From NCBI RefSeq assembly GCF_963678635.1, contig NC_087063.1:22016701-22080700 (forward strand): 64,000 bases of DNA, given 5' to 3'. The stretch comes from Symsagittifera roscoffensis (Eukaryota; Xenacoelomorpha; Acoela; Convolutidae). The translations under genes were made by a program, and so were the position numbers. The notes under the pieces are model-generated. The model worked only from the letters and a program-made list of their open reading frames with translations. It was not told where the DNA came from and did not search any database. Below, in pieces: positions 22,836 to 36,120 of this stretch (position 1 is the stretch's first letter; every line of letters starts with the position of its first letter).

Positions 22836-24433
22836 CTATGTCATGAGAAAATCATTACTTAAAACTAATGATTACATTTTTACAAATACAGATCACTTGT
22901 ATAAATCGCATAAAACGGCGCGACACTGTTTTCAGAAACTGCAAAAAATCCCTATCTGAGAAACTTTGCTACGACGGACATCCGGCATTTTCAAATAGTT
23001 TTCTAATTGATGTTTTTTTTACAGCAAAACAAAATAAATTTAGTGAGCGATTGGAGAGTTTAGCTTGGACCCATTCCCATCGAAATTGTCGAGTTCTGCC
23101 ATAAATTTCCTGAGAAACATTTTTTGAAGTTATCGGACTATGCAAAAAATGAAGCGAAAAATTTCGTGGTCTGAGTTTTACAATTGTAATGCATTGTAAT
23201 GGATTATTTTTGTCTCGTTTCTGTAATCTTGGTTCGAAATGTCGCTTTGATTCGAAAAAATGATAAATGATTGGGTTCGAAAGCAAACAAATGGACTGAT
23301 TAATATGAAATGAACTGACTGATTAATAGATACAATGCTGACTGCAAAAATGATTTGCTTTTTTGAATAAGCAGCTGGTAAAATATCTGTAGGAAAATGG
23401 GAGATGCGGGTTTTGCTTCCAAATCAGAAATTGGGGACCATATATGCTGTTGGTTTTTAAGGTTCATTTCTATAAAAAATATGATCAAGCTCAAAAAAAT
23501 TGGAGTCCAATCGGGAACCTTAGACGTGCTTTTTCCAAAGTTCAAAATCAAGACGGACACTGGTATATTATCTGTGTTAAGGGAAATGGGGACCAGCAAC
23601 GTTTTTACCCATCCTGCTAGGCTTCTTCAGAAGTAACCTAAATTATCAATTATCTGAGTTAGTAGTTCATACAGTCACGCTTTGATTTTTTGAACTGGAT
23701 TTCATTGTTTAATCACCTCCTGCTACCAGCCTAAAAAAATCAAATTGAAAAATCTTTCTCACACACGATTTGAAGTTAAATCTGATGAAAATTGTTCCGA
23801 CTTTCAAAGAAAAAGTTGAATATTTATACTTGGTGTGGTTTTTTTCTTTCAGTCAATTTTGACGTTTTATTTGTGCGTTTGGTTTTGAAGGAAAAGTCTT
23901 ATACCATCAAAAAACTATCGTCTCCTGCTCAAATTAAAAAATTGCCTAGGATAATTTTTCGTTAAGTTAAGAGGAGCTTGAAATTTGCTAATTTTTGAAA
24001 TTTGGGATAAATCACGCGCGATCTATAGTGGTTTTAAAATACTAACTAGCTAAGTAGCGCAGTCCAAATATAATGGTGGCAAGTAATTTGGTACTATGTT
24101 TAGAATACGAGACGCTAAAAACATCCTTTGGTACATTGGTGGTGGTGATAAATCGTCAAAAATGAAAAAAAAAAAGAATTTACTTTTTCTTTTCGAATTT
24201 TTTGGCGATTTATTTATAACTGACGGTAAAATGTAGTCGGAACGCAACATTCAGAGCTTTGCCCTCATGTAAGAGTCTTGCTTAACTTCTTTTTATGTAT
24301 TAATGCTAACAACCAAAATTTTTAACAATTGTTAACATGTTTCAACTCAATTGAACGATTCCTGTGCCAGATTAAAGAGCCGGTCTTGTGAGAACAGCAC
24401 AAAAAATGTTTCGCGTTAACTGTTCCAAGCTAA
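22836..24433. other. Spacer right of element B
   Basis: No gene is recognised; the short frames near 22868 and 22969 show no protein signal and simply recur in the exact copy at 27513 and 27614. Positions about 23540-23750 and 24100-24360 have diverged second copies at about 25675-25870 and 25905-26165, showing an older tandem duplication. Confidence 0.6.
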
Positions 24434-24972
24434 ACAAGACTTCTCGTATCATGCGAAGCTTTGAATGTTCGGACTGTCTTTTAAAGTTTATGGAGCAGTA
24501 ATTACATCAAAATCATTAACATATTAAATGTAATAAAATAAAATGAAAAATTTAATTCAAAAATTTGAAATATTTTCTATGAAAATCATCCCCCACACGC
24601 CATATAAAGTACAAAAGAATAGATTTCGCTCCTTGTAACAAATCAATTGTGGCAAATAAGCTTCTTACAACCAATTTGGAACGATTTCTAAGACGGATTG
24701 AATCTCTGCTTACGCGTTAATAGTGCGAAATATATCGCGCGTTAATTGTCCCAAATTGGCCAAAATGGCAATCTTTAAACCCCCGTAACTTTACGAAAAA
24801 TGATCACAGGTGAAATATTTTTTCAAATTTAAGCTCAGGACAAAAAAAGCCTTTTGAATGATACAAAAATTTCCGTCAAAAATGGCAAGTTAAAAAGTCG
24901 AATTTTGTCTGAAGAAAAAAAACCCACCCCGAGCACAAATATTCCGTTACTTTCGTACCGATTGTCGGAACA
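24434..24972 (+). repeat. R repeat, copy 1
   Basis: About 540 bp from AACAAGACTTCTCG to ATTGTCGGAACA. Its conserved landmarks are a hairpin-like start, TGTTCCGA-like box, CATCCCCCACACGCC, the ACGCGTTAATAG...CGCGCGTTAAT core, and CGTTACTTTCGTA near the end. Same order as the copies at 25056, 26210 and 56671. Confidence 0.75.
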
Positions 24973-25055
24973 ATAAAATGGTTTGGGTCAATTTTCTGAA
25001 GAGTATTAACCACAACCAACACAGATGTATGTTTCATCTTTTCTTTGAAAATCAG

Positions 25056-25583
25056 AACAAGACTGCTCGTATCAGGGCGAAGCCCTGAATGTTCCGATTG
25101 CCTTTTAAGGTCTATGGAGCAGTACTAACTTGAAAAAATTATATGTAATGAAATAAAATGAACATTTTATTTTCTAAAATTTGAGATTTTTTGTTAAAAA
25201 CATCCCCCCCAAACGCCAAATAAAGTGCAAAGTGATAGAGTTCGCTCCTATCAACAAACTTATTATGGCATAAAAGCTTCCTTGATTCAATTTGAAACAA
25301 ATTCTAAGCGGATTAAATCTCTCTTACGCGTTAAGAGCGCGCAATATATCGCGCGTTAAACCTCCCGAATTGGGCAGAATGGCAATCTTTAAACCACCAT
25401 AACTTCAAAAAAAGATTACGGGTAAAATATCTTTTCAATTTTAAGCTTAGAACGACAATAGTTTTTGAATGATGTAAAAAAAAATTCCGTCAAAAGTGGC
25501 TAGTTAAAATGTCGAAATTTGTCTGAAGAAAAAAACCCCGATCACAAATATTCCGTAATTTTCATCAGGAAAGTTGGAACAAT
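25056..25583 (+). repeat. R repeat, copy 2
   Basis: Carries the best version of the terminal hairpin, TCAGGGCGAAGCCCTGA (25072-25088), and runs to AAGTTGGAACAATAA. The ends TGTTCCGA and TCGGAACA of the family are inverted relative to each other. Confidence 0.75.
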
Positions 25584-25599
25584 AACAAGAATGCTTGTA

Positions 25600-26209
25600 T
25601 CAGAGATCCGGCTGGCCTCAACTTTTTTTAAAACAACTGTTCAAACATTGTTTTCAGTTTGTGTTGAAAAGTTTTCCAAAGTTAAAAATCAAGACGGACA
25701 CTGGTTTGTTATCTGTGTCAAGGGAAAGAGGGACCACCAAATTTTTCCTCATCCTGCTCCGCTTCTTCAGAAGTAACATTAGTTTATCAATTAACTGTGT
25801 CAGTTGTTCAGACTTTCACGCTTTCATTTTTTGAAATGGGTTTTATCGTTTAATCACCTCCTGCTTCTAACCTAAAAACGTGATCAATTTCAATATCATT
25901 AAGACTGCTGGTACATTGCTGCTGGGGATAAATTGTCAAAAATAAAAAAAAAGGAATTCACTTTTTCTTTTGGAATTTTTGGTGATTTTATTTATAATTG
26001 TCGGTAATTTGTAGTCGCAACGCAACATTCAGAGCTTTGCCCTCATGTAAGAGTCTTGCTTAACTTCCATTTATGTATTAATGCTAACAACCAAAATGTT
26101 TAACAATTGTTAACAAGTTTCAACTCAATTGAACGATTCCTGTGCCAGATTAAAGAGCCGGTCTTGTGAGAACAACACAAAGAATGTTCGCGTTAACTGT
26201 TCCAAGCTA
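25600..26209. other. Tandemly duplicated host segment
   Basis: Aligns with about 23540-24433, including TCAAGACGGACACTGGT, TTCTTCAGAAGTAAC, TTTAATCACCTCCTGCT and TTCAGAGCTTTGCCCTCATG; about 360 bp present in the first unit are missing here. No gene is seen in either unit. Confidence 0.65.
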
Positions 26210-26752
26210 AACAAGACTTCTCGTATCATGCGAAGTCCTGATTGTTTGGACTGTCTTTTAAAGTTTATGGAGCAGTAATTACATAAAAATTATTAAGATA
26301 TTAAATGTAATAAAATAAAATGAAAAATTTTTTTCTTCTAAAGTTTGAATTTTTTTTCAAGAAAAACATCCCCCACACGCCATATAAGGTACAAAAGAAT
26401 AGATTTTGCTCCTATTAACAAATCAATTATGGCAAACAAGCTTCCTTGAACCAATTTGGAACGATTTCTAAGAGGATTAAATCTCGCATTCGCGTTAATA
26501 GCGCGAAATATATCGCGCGTTAATTCTCCCAAATTGGCCAAAATGGCAGCCTTCAAACCCCCATAACTTAACAAAAAATAATCACAAGTGAAATATCTTT
26601 TCAATCTTAAGCTCAGGACAACAATACCTTTTGAATAAAATTTAAAAATTTTGCCAAAAATGGCTAGTTAAAAAGTCGAAATTTGTCTGAAGAAAAAAAA
26701 CCCACCCCGAACACAAATATTCCGTTACTTTCGTATCGAAAGTCGGAACAAA
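26210..26752 (+). repeat. R repeat, copy 3
   Basis: About 540 bp, most similar to copy 1 (ATCATGCGAAG at the start). It lies at the right end of the second unit of the tandem duplication, as copy 1 does in the first, so both were probably duplicated together. Confidence 0.75.
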
Positions 26753-27071
26753 AAAATTTGCAATGGATTTTTTCATGTCGTCAAATTTTTCCTTTTCATA
26801 TAGAGTTGTCATTAACTTTGACACAGAAATTAGGAAAAAGATTCTGAGAAGAAGAGGAGAAACATTTATAACCTATTTATATAAAAACTTATATTTATAC
26901 AAATTATAAATATTTTTCCTCCTTATCCTATGGGGCGCTATTTGCACTATTCTTCTCCAGATAGAAGCGCAACGCAGCGAAGCGGATCAAGCGGTCGCTA
27001 GTTCTAAATGCCTAGTCCCGCGTTGTTTGCTTAGTAGTAGCGAATAATCATACAGTCAAAATGAAACAAGA
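26753..27071. other. Spacer left of element C
   Basis: About 320 bp with no recognisable gene or repeat. The four bases before the LTR at 27072 are AAGA; those after C's 3' LTR are AAGT, a possible decayed 4-bp target duplication. Confidence 0.5.
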
Positions 27072-28111
27072 TGGAACCTGATCTAAACTATATTTTATGA
27101 TTGGATAAATTGGATATTTTACCACTAGAAAGTATTTATTATTAACCAATCATAATCCATCTAACTAACAACCCACTTATTTGTAAGTGCTGAAATTACT
27201 TGTAATTTCAGCACCAGAGAGATTTGAATTTAACTTAGAAATTAGTTGCCTCTCCAAGAGAACTTCAGCAGCCGCAACAACCAGTATACCCTAGATCTAT
27301 TGAGCCTAGCAGAGACTAGTTAAACACCCTGAGACTAGAAAGTATAAGAGTAAGATTAGGATCGGTATTAGACTAAGAAGTTGCACGAATCTATCCGGCC
27401 GAAAATAAGATAGCGTGACGAGCAGACGGTGTACCCTATCCGAAATTACTCTATGAGTTAACCACATCGGTCCTAACTCACTATGTCATGAGAAAATCAT
27501 TACTTAAAACTAATGATTACATTTTTACAAATACAGATCACTTGTATAAATCGCATAAAACGGCGCGACACTGTTTTCAGAAACTGCAAAAAATCCCTAT
27601 CTGAGAAACTTTGCTACGACGGACATCCGGCATTTTCAAATAGTTTTCTAATTGATGTTTTTTTTACAGCAAAACAAAATAAATTTAGTGAGCGATTGGA
27701 GAGTTTAGCTTGGACCCATTCCCATCGAAATTGTCGAGTTCTGCCATAAATTTCCTGAGAAACATTTTTTGAAGTTATCGGACTATGCAAAAAATGAAGC
27801 GAAAAATTTCGTGGTCTGAGTTTTACAATTGTAATGCATTGTAATGGATTATTTTTGTCTCGTTTCTGTAATCTTGGTTCGAAATGTCGCTTTGATTCGA
27901 AAAAATGATAAATGATTGGGTTCGAAAGCAAACAAATGGACTGATTAATATGAAATGAACTGACTGATTAATAGATACAATGCTGACTGCAAAAATGATT
28001 TGCTTTTTTGAATAAGCAGCTGGTAAAATATCTGTAGGAAAATGGGAGATGCGGGTTTTGCTTCCAAATCAGAAATTGGGGACCATATATGCTGTTGGTT
28101 TTTAAGGTTCA
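27072..28111 (+). repeat. Exact copy of B's 3' LTR plus 631 bp of its flank, inside C's 5' LTR
   Basis: Matches 22427-23466 with a constant offset of 4645 and no difference that I could find, including 22836-23466, which is not LTR sequence. It ends in GGTTCA and is joined directly to LTR sequence beginning GCCGCAAC, the continuation of C's own 5' LTR. Only two bases are shared at the junction. Confidence 0.9.
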
Positions 28112-28321
28112 GCCGCAACAACCAGTATACCCTAGATCTATTGAGCCTAGTAGAGACTAGTTAAACACCCTGAGACTAGAAAGTATAAGAGTAAGATTAG
28201 GATCGGTATTAGACTAAGAAGTTGCACGAATCTATCCGGCCGAAAATAAGATAGCGTGACGAGCAGACGGTGTACCCTATCCGAAATTACTCTATGAGTT
28301 AACCACATCGACTCTAACTCA
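28112..28321 (+). repeat. Truncated 5' LTR of element C
   Basis: Starts at GCCGCAACAACC, about halfway through the LTR, and ends CTCTAACTCA. It differs at only about three positions from B's 3' LTR but at about ten from C's own 3' LTR, with which it shares the CTCTAACTCA end. Confidence 0.9.
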
Positions 28322-28323
28322 TC

Positions 28324-28341
28324 TGGTGCGTATATAAGTCT
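28324..28341 (+). promoter_or_regulatory. Putative primer-binding site of element C
   Basis: TGGTGCGTATATAAG two bases after the LTR, equivalent to TGGTGCGACCATAAG in B. Confidence 0.45.
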
Positions 28342-28408
28342 CGAATAAGACCTTAATAGCTTAGAACTAACCAAAAATAGATTCGAAATTAGACAAAACA
28401 TTTTCAAA

Positions 28409-28642
28409 ATGTTATACGATAATAATTTAATTGAAATGTCTCTACGACTCAATAGATCAGAGCCGATATTCCGAACAATAATAGAACTACCCAGAATTGG
28501 AAGAAGACCTCGGACAAGAGACGACATACGACAAAGTAGAAACTTACCATTTAGTTTTATGATTGTACCTCAAAAGCCATTACAAACTTTTGTATTTAGA
28601 ATCTTATTAGCAATGAATTTAGATTTTCATTTGCAAACATAA
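28409..28642 (+). CDS. Small conserved leader ORF of element C (77 aa)
   Basis: Longer counterpart of 4801-4971. The first 50 codons align with B without indels and with mainly silent differences; the last 25 codons are absent from B through a deletion. It is basic in the middle and has no membrane segment. Its role is unknown. Confidence 0.4.
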   Translation: MLYDNNLIEMSLRLNRSEPIFRTIIELPRIGRRPRTRDDIRQSRNLPFSFMIVPQKPLQTFVFRILLAMNLDFHLQT

Positions 28643-29567
28643 AATTTTGAATTCAATCTACATGATCATTTCGGGCGCTTAACAAAATTATTAATATACA
28701 ATAACGATTGATAAAAAGATCTCAGATCGTTTTCTTAATTTCTGCAGTATTATATAAAACATATTTGAAAAATATTTATCGAAAATGAAAATAAAAATTA
28801 GTAGCATGACAATAAATTGTTAGTAATCATAAATCATCTGTTGTCCCAGCTTCATCACCTAAACATAACAGCAATCATAAGCTCACTAATATCATTAAAG
28901 AACTAAATCTTTTTCTTAAATAAACTTAAACCATTTTTAACTTAAATTCACTTAATTTTAAAATCAGATCATCAAGGCTTATCCTTGGATCTTAATTAAT
29001 TTTCTATTTCACTAAATTTAAAACCTGATCATCAAGGCCTATCCTTGGATCAAAAAGAACAATTTTGTTCTCCCCCACCCACTTAGCAAGTGTCTAACGA
29101 CCTCAAACGTCGATTCACTATCCAACCCTTCCAAAAGACCCAAGAGTAAAAGAAATTTTTAAATAAAACTAACCATTCAAATTAAGATAAACAAGGAAGA
29201 ACTTCGGTTATTCATCCTTCACTTGAACCCTCCTCTTACCAGACCCAGGATAGATCTTAGACTTAGTAAGTTTAAAGTATTATCTAACGAACTACTTGCG
29301 TTCTAATCATACCTGAACCTTGTGGATCGATTGACTATTCTCCAACCCTTGAACACAGTCACTACCCCTAAGCAAGATTAAGTAAGTTAACACCTTAGCT
29401 TAGACTAGCCACGAGAAAGTAAAAAATCATTCTTCGGAATTGATATACTTTTCTCTCCAACCCTGAATAAAAAGACCCAGGCTAAGCTAACCAAAAAATT
29501 GTAAGGGTTAACAGTCTAAAAAAATAGAAATACCTAACAACATTTTGCATCCCTCATCCTAAACCTT
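28643..29567 (+). promoter_or_regulatory. Structured 5' leader of element C
   Basis: Aligns with B's leader nearly end to end. The paired hairpins are at 28967-28991 and 29027-29051, unchanged from B. Confidence 0.5.
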
Positions 29568-29890
29568 ATGTCATTCAAAAATTTGAGAAATAAGCAAACA
29601 ATCGTTTTACACAACTGTGAAATTGATAACAAAAAATCCGATCTTGTAATCACACCTCATACACAAACAGTTGGATACATTAGAACAAAACGACAAACAA
29701 TAAAAAGAAAAATTATAAACAAACAAAAACAAACCACACGAAAAATAGAAACGTTTTTCTGAATCAGGAGCCAGCAGTTTAGATGAAATCTACAAATTAA
29801 AAAAATCAATTGATAAAAATTGTCCCATTCACGATCAATTATATTTTTCCGATTCAGAAACAACTTCAAATTCATCAAAAAGAGGAAAAG
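29568..29890 (+). pseudogene. ORF1 of element C (truncated)
   Basis: The start and first 60 residues match B's basic ORF1. A frameshift near 29750 ends the frame at 29762; the following sequence still aligns to about 29890. A deletion then removes the ORF1 end and the start of gag that B has at about 6271-6450. Confidence 0.7.
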
Positions 29891-32800
29891 ATTCACCCGA
29901 TGATAGAGGACAACATGATTTTCGCAAGAACTTACTCGTAAATTTGTTTGAACCCGGAATCAGTCCATGCAAAGCAGAATTCCCAGATGTAAAAAAAAAA
30001 CGACTAATTTTTGAAAATTATTTGAAAAATATATGTAACCTAACACAACAATATGTAATCTACCCCATAGAATTCAGCACACCAAATACAGACCATCGTA
30101 AATATGTAATTCAAACAGATGATATTGAATTAGAATTTTCAAAAGTATTCCTAGAATATATCATAAGCTTACAATATCATAATTCACAAAGAGCAAACTC
30201 CATAATCACTAACGAACTTTTTGCAATAATATATAATTATATCTCTATATTAGAAAAAACAGAATTTCAAAGTATCTCACCAACTGGAACATCCAAACAT
30301 ACAAAAGTACGAAATGAAATCGCATTATTTTCAAAATTTCTACATATAATTAAAGAAAATTTCACTAAAGATGATGTTTCACAAGACACTAAACATGATT
30401 TACAAAAAATTTTAGCATGGTTCATAATAGATTATTTCACACATAATTTAGACTTAAATTCACAAGCAAAAAAAATTTCAGACCTCAAAATACAAATGAT
30501 GACACTGCACTTTCAGAACAATCAGACTACGTTTGGGACCCTGAATGGTCTCATCCAACATTTATAAATATCCCACAAGCTATCTCAAGTCAAGCAATAA
30601 GTACAATATCTTATCACAGAGATTATGTAAAAGTAATACCATTAACCATTGATGCAACACCAATAAACTACAATACATTTTTACCCGATACGCGAAATAA
30701 CAGTTTAAATTTGACCGTCATACACAATGAAAACCTTAATGGAACTAGAAATCTTACGCAACAAGATATTCAAACACCATCACACTTCATAAATGAAGAA
30801 ATCGTCCAAACAACAACAACTACACAACAAAGTATTTCACCAAGACACCCAAATTTGACAACACCAAAAAATACAATTACTTCACTGGCACAAGTAACCT
30901 TACAATCAACCGTTAAACCTTCGGTTGCTCCAAAGTATTCACATATGGATTATCAAACGTATAGACCAATGACAATACCGTCAAAAACACGAAAATCATT
31001 CACAAGAAACACCTTTGCAGAACACAACTATAATTATGCTCACAAACCAAAAACAAATCAACCTCCCCGAAAAAACACACAAAATTTAAAACACGTATGT
31101 TCTCATTATTGGAATCTCCCGAAAACATCGACAAATTCAGTAAATTTTCCAGATAATCCACAACCTACACAGGATTATACTGAAAATTACCCATTCTTTC
31201 AACAAAATAAAATTAACCAACATACACCATTTAATACAAATTATTTATCATCCGATGAAGATGATTATCACCAACCAGATATTTTTGCACCATATACTAA
31301 ATAATATCGCACACAAAGACCACGACAACCTCAACCATCTCGAAATATAAAAACTTACCCACAAAACCCAACAAATGTACAACATCCTCAACAAATGCAT
31401 ATACAAAACCCATTTAACACACAATCTTTTCAACCAATACAACCACAAAATCCAATGTCAATGCATTCTTATCAACCAACTCAAATGCAAAATGAAATAC
31501 CGCTTCCATATTACCTTCAGCAACACGAAATAACAAAAAATCAACTTTCAAATTTTTCGCAAATGCCAAATGCCGCAGAATCACTACAGATGACAATGAA
31601 TCCATACCTCATGGGTGCATCATCAATAACATCCAATAAACCACTGATGGTATTCACAGGAACAGACCCTGAATATTCTGTAGAAGATTATCTAAATGCA
31701 GTAACAGCAAATTTAATTTTAAATATAGGACCTGAACCAATTAATACGCCACTACATCGAAATTGGATACATAGACGCACAACACTGATACAAACAACCT
31801 TAAATGGCGCAGCTCAAAAATGGTTTTCAGTATTACCTATAGAAATAAAATCAGACTGGAAAAGATTTACACTAGAATTTTCAAAAATGTTTGACTCCGA
31901 AAGAAATAAAAACACCAAAGAGTTTTTTGTAATGAAATTCGCAGATTACCAAATGAAACTATCAAACAATTAGCAGTACGTATCGAAACACTAGTTCAAA
32001 AAGCATATTCACTTAATACACATGACTATAAAAACACAAAAATGACAGAAATTTTAATGATGACCTTAACACCTCAGTTAAGGAAAATAACAATAAAAAA
32101 GAGAGCATCTCATCCTTCCTCAATTCGAGAACCAGATTTAGATTTTCGAGAATTAGTAGATAAACTAAAGCAAGCGGAAATCACAATGAAACTCGAAGAA
32201 ACAGAAAATCTAAAACTACAATATGTTAATTGAATTGAAGCAAAAACTACACATATAAATAACATACAGGAATCAGATACAGACCTAATTAAAAAAATCA
32301 CTGAAATACTAAATATCTATGAAAAACATCCAAATTTTAAAGGCAAACTATTGCCGACGATACGGACACAGTATTTCCGAATGTAGACAAAAACAACAAG
32401 ATAATCAGAATAGACCTCAAAAGCATAAAGAACCAAATAAATCGTTCTATCAATACATGAAAACAGATCAAAATCTACCAAACAAAAATATATATAGTAA
32501 TAACAGTTCAGGAAAACCACTTCCAAACAACACCAATTACACAAGGAATCAATCACCATATAACTCAAGTAATAGAGGAAGATCACCAGAACGAAGAAAT
32601 ACACAAAATTCTTCACAAAATAGTTATAACCGATCAAATAGTCGAAATAACTATTCAAGATCAAATTCCAATGCAACACAATTTGTTTCTAGATCCAGTT
32701 CCCAATCAAATCCAAGAAATAAACACTATTCCAATAATCAATCACGAAACTCATCATACAACAGAAATAGAAACTATTCACATAATAGAAATAGAAGTTA

Positions 32801-33440
32801 TTCAAACAATCGAAATCAGAATTAGCCGAACAATCGATCAAGAATTAATTCATATAATATATCAAACTATCACAGATCAAATGATAATTATCAAAACAGA
32901 TCACGGAACAATTCACAAAATCGAAATTCAAGTTACAATAATTGATATAGAAATTATTCCCAGTCACCACATAGGAATAATAACCAATATCATAATTCTA
33001 AACATCGATACAGAAGTAGTACACCAAAACATCAAAGACATATTAATCAAGTACAGACAAATGAAGAAACAACATCAGACCCCCCAGGTATTGATGACAC
33101 AGGAAGCAACGAACTACAACTAAATCATATAAACTGTGGATCATCAGATACAGAAAGTGATACAGAAAATACCATCTCTGTAAATATGATAACAGTCGAA
33201 AACGACTATGAACCTATCATATATGAACAACCTTTTACATCACATATATATGAAAATCAATTGGAACTTCTTCACAATTATTATATTGGACCCACCGATA
33301 CTACACAAACTGCACAAGAAGTAAACGAAATTAACACGGTAATTAAACCCGATGAAAAAGGTAAGACACAATGTTCAAACACAAATCATATTTATCAAAA
33401 TATACAGAAAGAACAACCCAGAGAAAAAATTTGGACAATA
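29891..33440 (+). pseudogene. gag of element C
   Basis: Pieces at 29944-30567, 30711-31304, 31395-31973, 32042-32233, 32319-32825 and 33186-33686 align in order with B's gag. C reads through the site where B is stopped at 7597, which shows that the Gln/Asn-rich linker joins both parts of one protein. The capsid-like domain starts near 31654. A deletion near 32346 removes the first Cys of the zinc knuckle, so RNA binding should be lost. A single nucleocapsid/Asn-Ser-Arg tail is present. Confidence 0.85.
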
Positions 33441-34031
33441 CCATTTCTCTTAGAAAGTCCAAGAAACAAAGAATTTCAACCACCAGATCTTGAAATTGAT
33501 TTTTTAATTGCTTCAGGAGCAGAATCAAACATAATTAATATTCCCACATGGAATGAAATCAAAACAATACATCCAAAATTAACGCCTCTTACAACCTCTA
33601 GTAAACTAGCATCAGCACAAGGATCGACATTAGTAAATTATGGAAAAATCCAATTATTCCTTCTTCCCACAAGAACAATGGAATAAAACAAAATTTTGAA
33701 CAAACCATTTAAACAAATATTTCATATTACTGATATTAAACACAATATCATTGGCATACCATTTATATCTAAATATATACCAACAATCAACATCCTAAAC
33801 AGTAAAATACAAATCAAAGATAAGTACACAAAAACAAAAAATACAGCTCTAACATTTTTTCAAAGATTAAACAAACAACCACCATTCTTCTCAAAATTTT
33901 ATCCAATTTATAATCAACAACGGAAACACGTGAAACCATTATCAGGAATTATATATAATTTTTCAAAAAAACAAGTTCACCAGTATGATAAAAATAAAAA
34001 AAAAACAACAACTTTTTATGTCAGACTTTGA
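33441..34031 (+). pseudogene. Protease segment of element C pol (catalytic Asp lost)
   Basis: Continuous with the end of gag in the frame 33186-33686, which demonstrates how Gag runs into PR. The active-site triplet region reads FLIASGAESN, with Ala in place of the catalytic Asp (GCT at 33510-33512 versus GAT in B). A TAA at 33684-33686 interrupts it; the next frame 33696-34031 holds the KHNIIGIPF part and the PR-RT linker. Confidence 0.8.
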
Positions 34032-35450
34032 ATTTAAACCTATTCACAAATTTTTTAAAATCACAATCTCATCTATTAAATATTTGAAAAACACGAATTC
34101 CGACATCATTTCGTTACACGTGTATAACATTAGCCTTAGGACTTTTACGATATTGTGAAACAAACGCTACAATCTCACCCATACATGAAGTAGCCTACCG
34201 CGTAAATAATATACTCCAATTATTAGATACTTGCCATTCCACAATTCTTGACGAAGAATTATCCAGAAATAACATAGTAAGTAATGAAAAGAGAAACACA
34301 TTACTTCCCAAAAACACCATATTTTAAAACAACATTCAATATAACAAATTACACAAAAAGAACACCCAAAAATTTTAACAATGTTTAGTTTTGTACACTC
34401 ACAAATTACACAAATCGAATTTGATAAATTAGCAAAAACAACTGTTAAAATATTCAACAGTCTACGCAACATCAAAATTTGACGTTGGAAAGATCAGTTC
34501 ATTGCTACATCTCCCGTTAAAACCTGACGCAGTTTTCGAAAAACAAAGGGCTAGTAAAGTACCAATTCATTTACACGACAAAGTAAATAAATTACTTGAT
34601 ATTTTAGAACAATACAAAATTATCTCACCAGTAAATAAAAAAGAACAACCAAAAGGTAACACTTTTATCAACCCTGTTATCATTCTAGCAAAAGGTGAAT
34701 CATTAAAAATAGTTTTAGACGCTAGATATCTCAATTCACTAATTGACGAATCGAAATGCAATTGGCCTATTGAACCAATACAAGTTATCTTAACAAAGAT
34801 AAATGGAAAATACTTTACAACCGCAGATATGAATAGTGGATACAATCAAATGCCACTAGATGAACAATCACGACGTTTAACACAATTTGTTATTGGAAAT
34901 CAACAATATGAATTTAATCGCTTATTCTATGGAATATCCATAGGACCAGCAGCATTTTCAGCTTTTATGAGTAAAATTTTTAGACCACTAATACTCAAGA
35001 AAAACGCAATCACCTATTTAGATGATGTTTTATGCAATCACAAACCAAAGAAGAAATGTTTACAATTTTAGAACACTATCATAAAATACTTCAGAACCAA
35101 AATCTGAAAGCAGCCCCCGATAAATCACATTTCTTCTTAACACGCGTTAAATTTTCAGGACATAATATTGAACGAAACACAATCACTCTATTAAAATCAC
35201 GCATTGATGCTATTCAAAAACTTCAGCCACCAACAAACAAAAAGAAAATCCAAGAATTCCTTGGAATGTTAAATTTTTTAAGCAAGTACGTTTATAAAAT
35301 GCAATTATATTTAAGACCGTTCTATAATATCCTCAGACAACAAAATAATTTTGAATGGACCACTGAACATCAAACACGATTTGAAGAAATTAAAAAACTT
35401 TTAACTGAACAAATTTCAAACACAATTCCAGATCCATATCAACCATTCTA
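34032..35450 (+). pseudogene. Reverse transcriptase segment of element C pol
   Basis: The frame 34502-35071 covers fingers and palm without the nonsense codon seen in B. FTTADMNSGYNQMP and YLDDV are present; the frame then fails because one T of the run after the YLDD box is missing (about 35030). The thumb/connection continues in the frame starting 35032. Between 34032 and 34501 the sequence aligns with B but is shifted. Confidence 0.88.
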
Positions 35451-36120
35451 TGCAATGTGCGTTGCTTCAAATTTTGGCATCGGCGCAGCATTATTACAAT
35501 CACACAATGGTACAAATAAAATGAACCTTATATCAGCAAATTCTCGATTATTAACTCAAGCAGAGCTACGACTCTCAACTTTAATGAGAGAATGTACAGC
35601 TATATCTTATACACTTACAGAATATGAATTTCTGATACTTGGATCAAAACATCCAACAGTTCTATTCACAGATCATAAACCGATCATTGTTCTCTTTACA
35701 GAAAAGTCAATCCAAATCACCGAGTTTATAGATTTCAATTAATTCTAATGAAATTCCCAAATTTACATATAGTCTGGACAGCAGGAAAGAATCTTGCATT
35801 ACCAGATACATTAAGTCGAAATACACCACCTGAATTACTCACACGAAAAACTACAGTTGAAATACCAAAAAATATAAAATTTTACCTTGCAAAAGACGAA
35901 ACATCACCCCGACTAGAATGCAAATATGCAGTAAAAACTGACATTGATCAATCACAAATAAATAACCTACAACAATTTCCACTGTACTTAGATTGCCAAA
36001 ATAATCACTACGAAGTTGATCTACTAGGAACATCAACTTTCAAACCAATTCCATACTCACAATGGATAAAAAATAACACCCAACAAAAAAGAATAAAATA
36101 CCACTCGCATAAAAAAGACT
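35451..36120 (+). pseudogene. RNase H and connector segment of element C pol
   Basis: Reads CVASNFGIG where B has CDASNFGIG, so the first catalytic Asp is lost. The Glu and second Asp boxes remain. Positions 35463-35839 are identical to B, including a frameshift shared by both copies just before 35742. Confidence 0.88.

Noticed and set aside
22868-23286. Frames on both strands that recur identically at 27513-27931
   Set aside because: Identity is explained by the exact 1040-bp duplication, not by protein conservation; no domain is seen.
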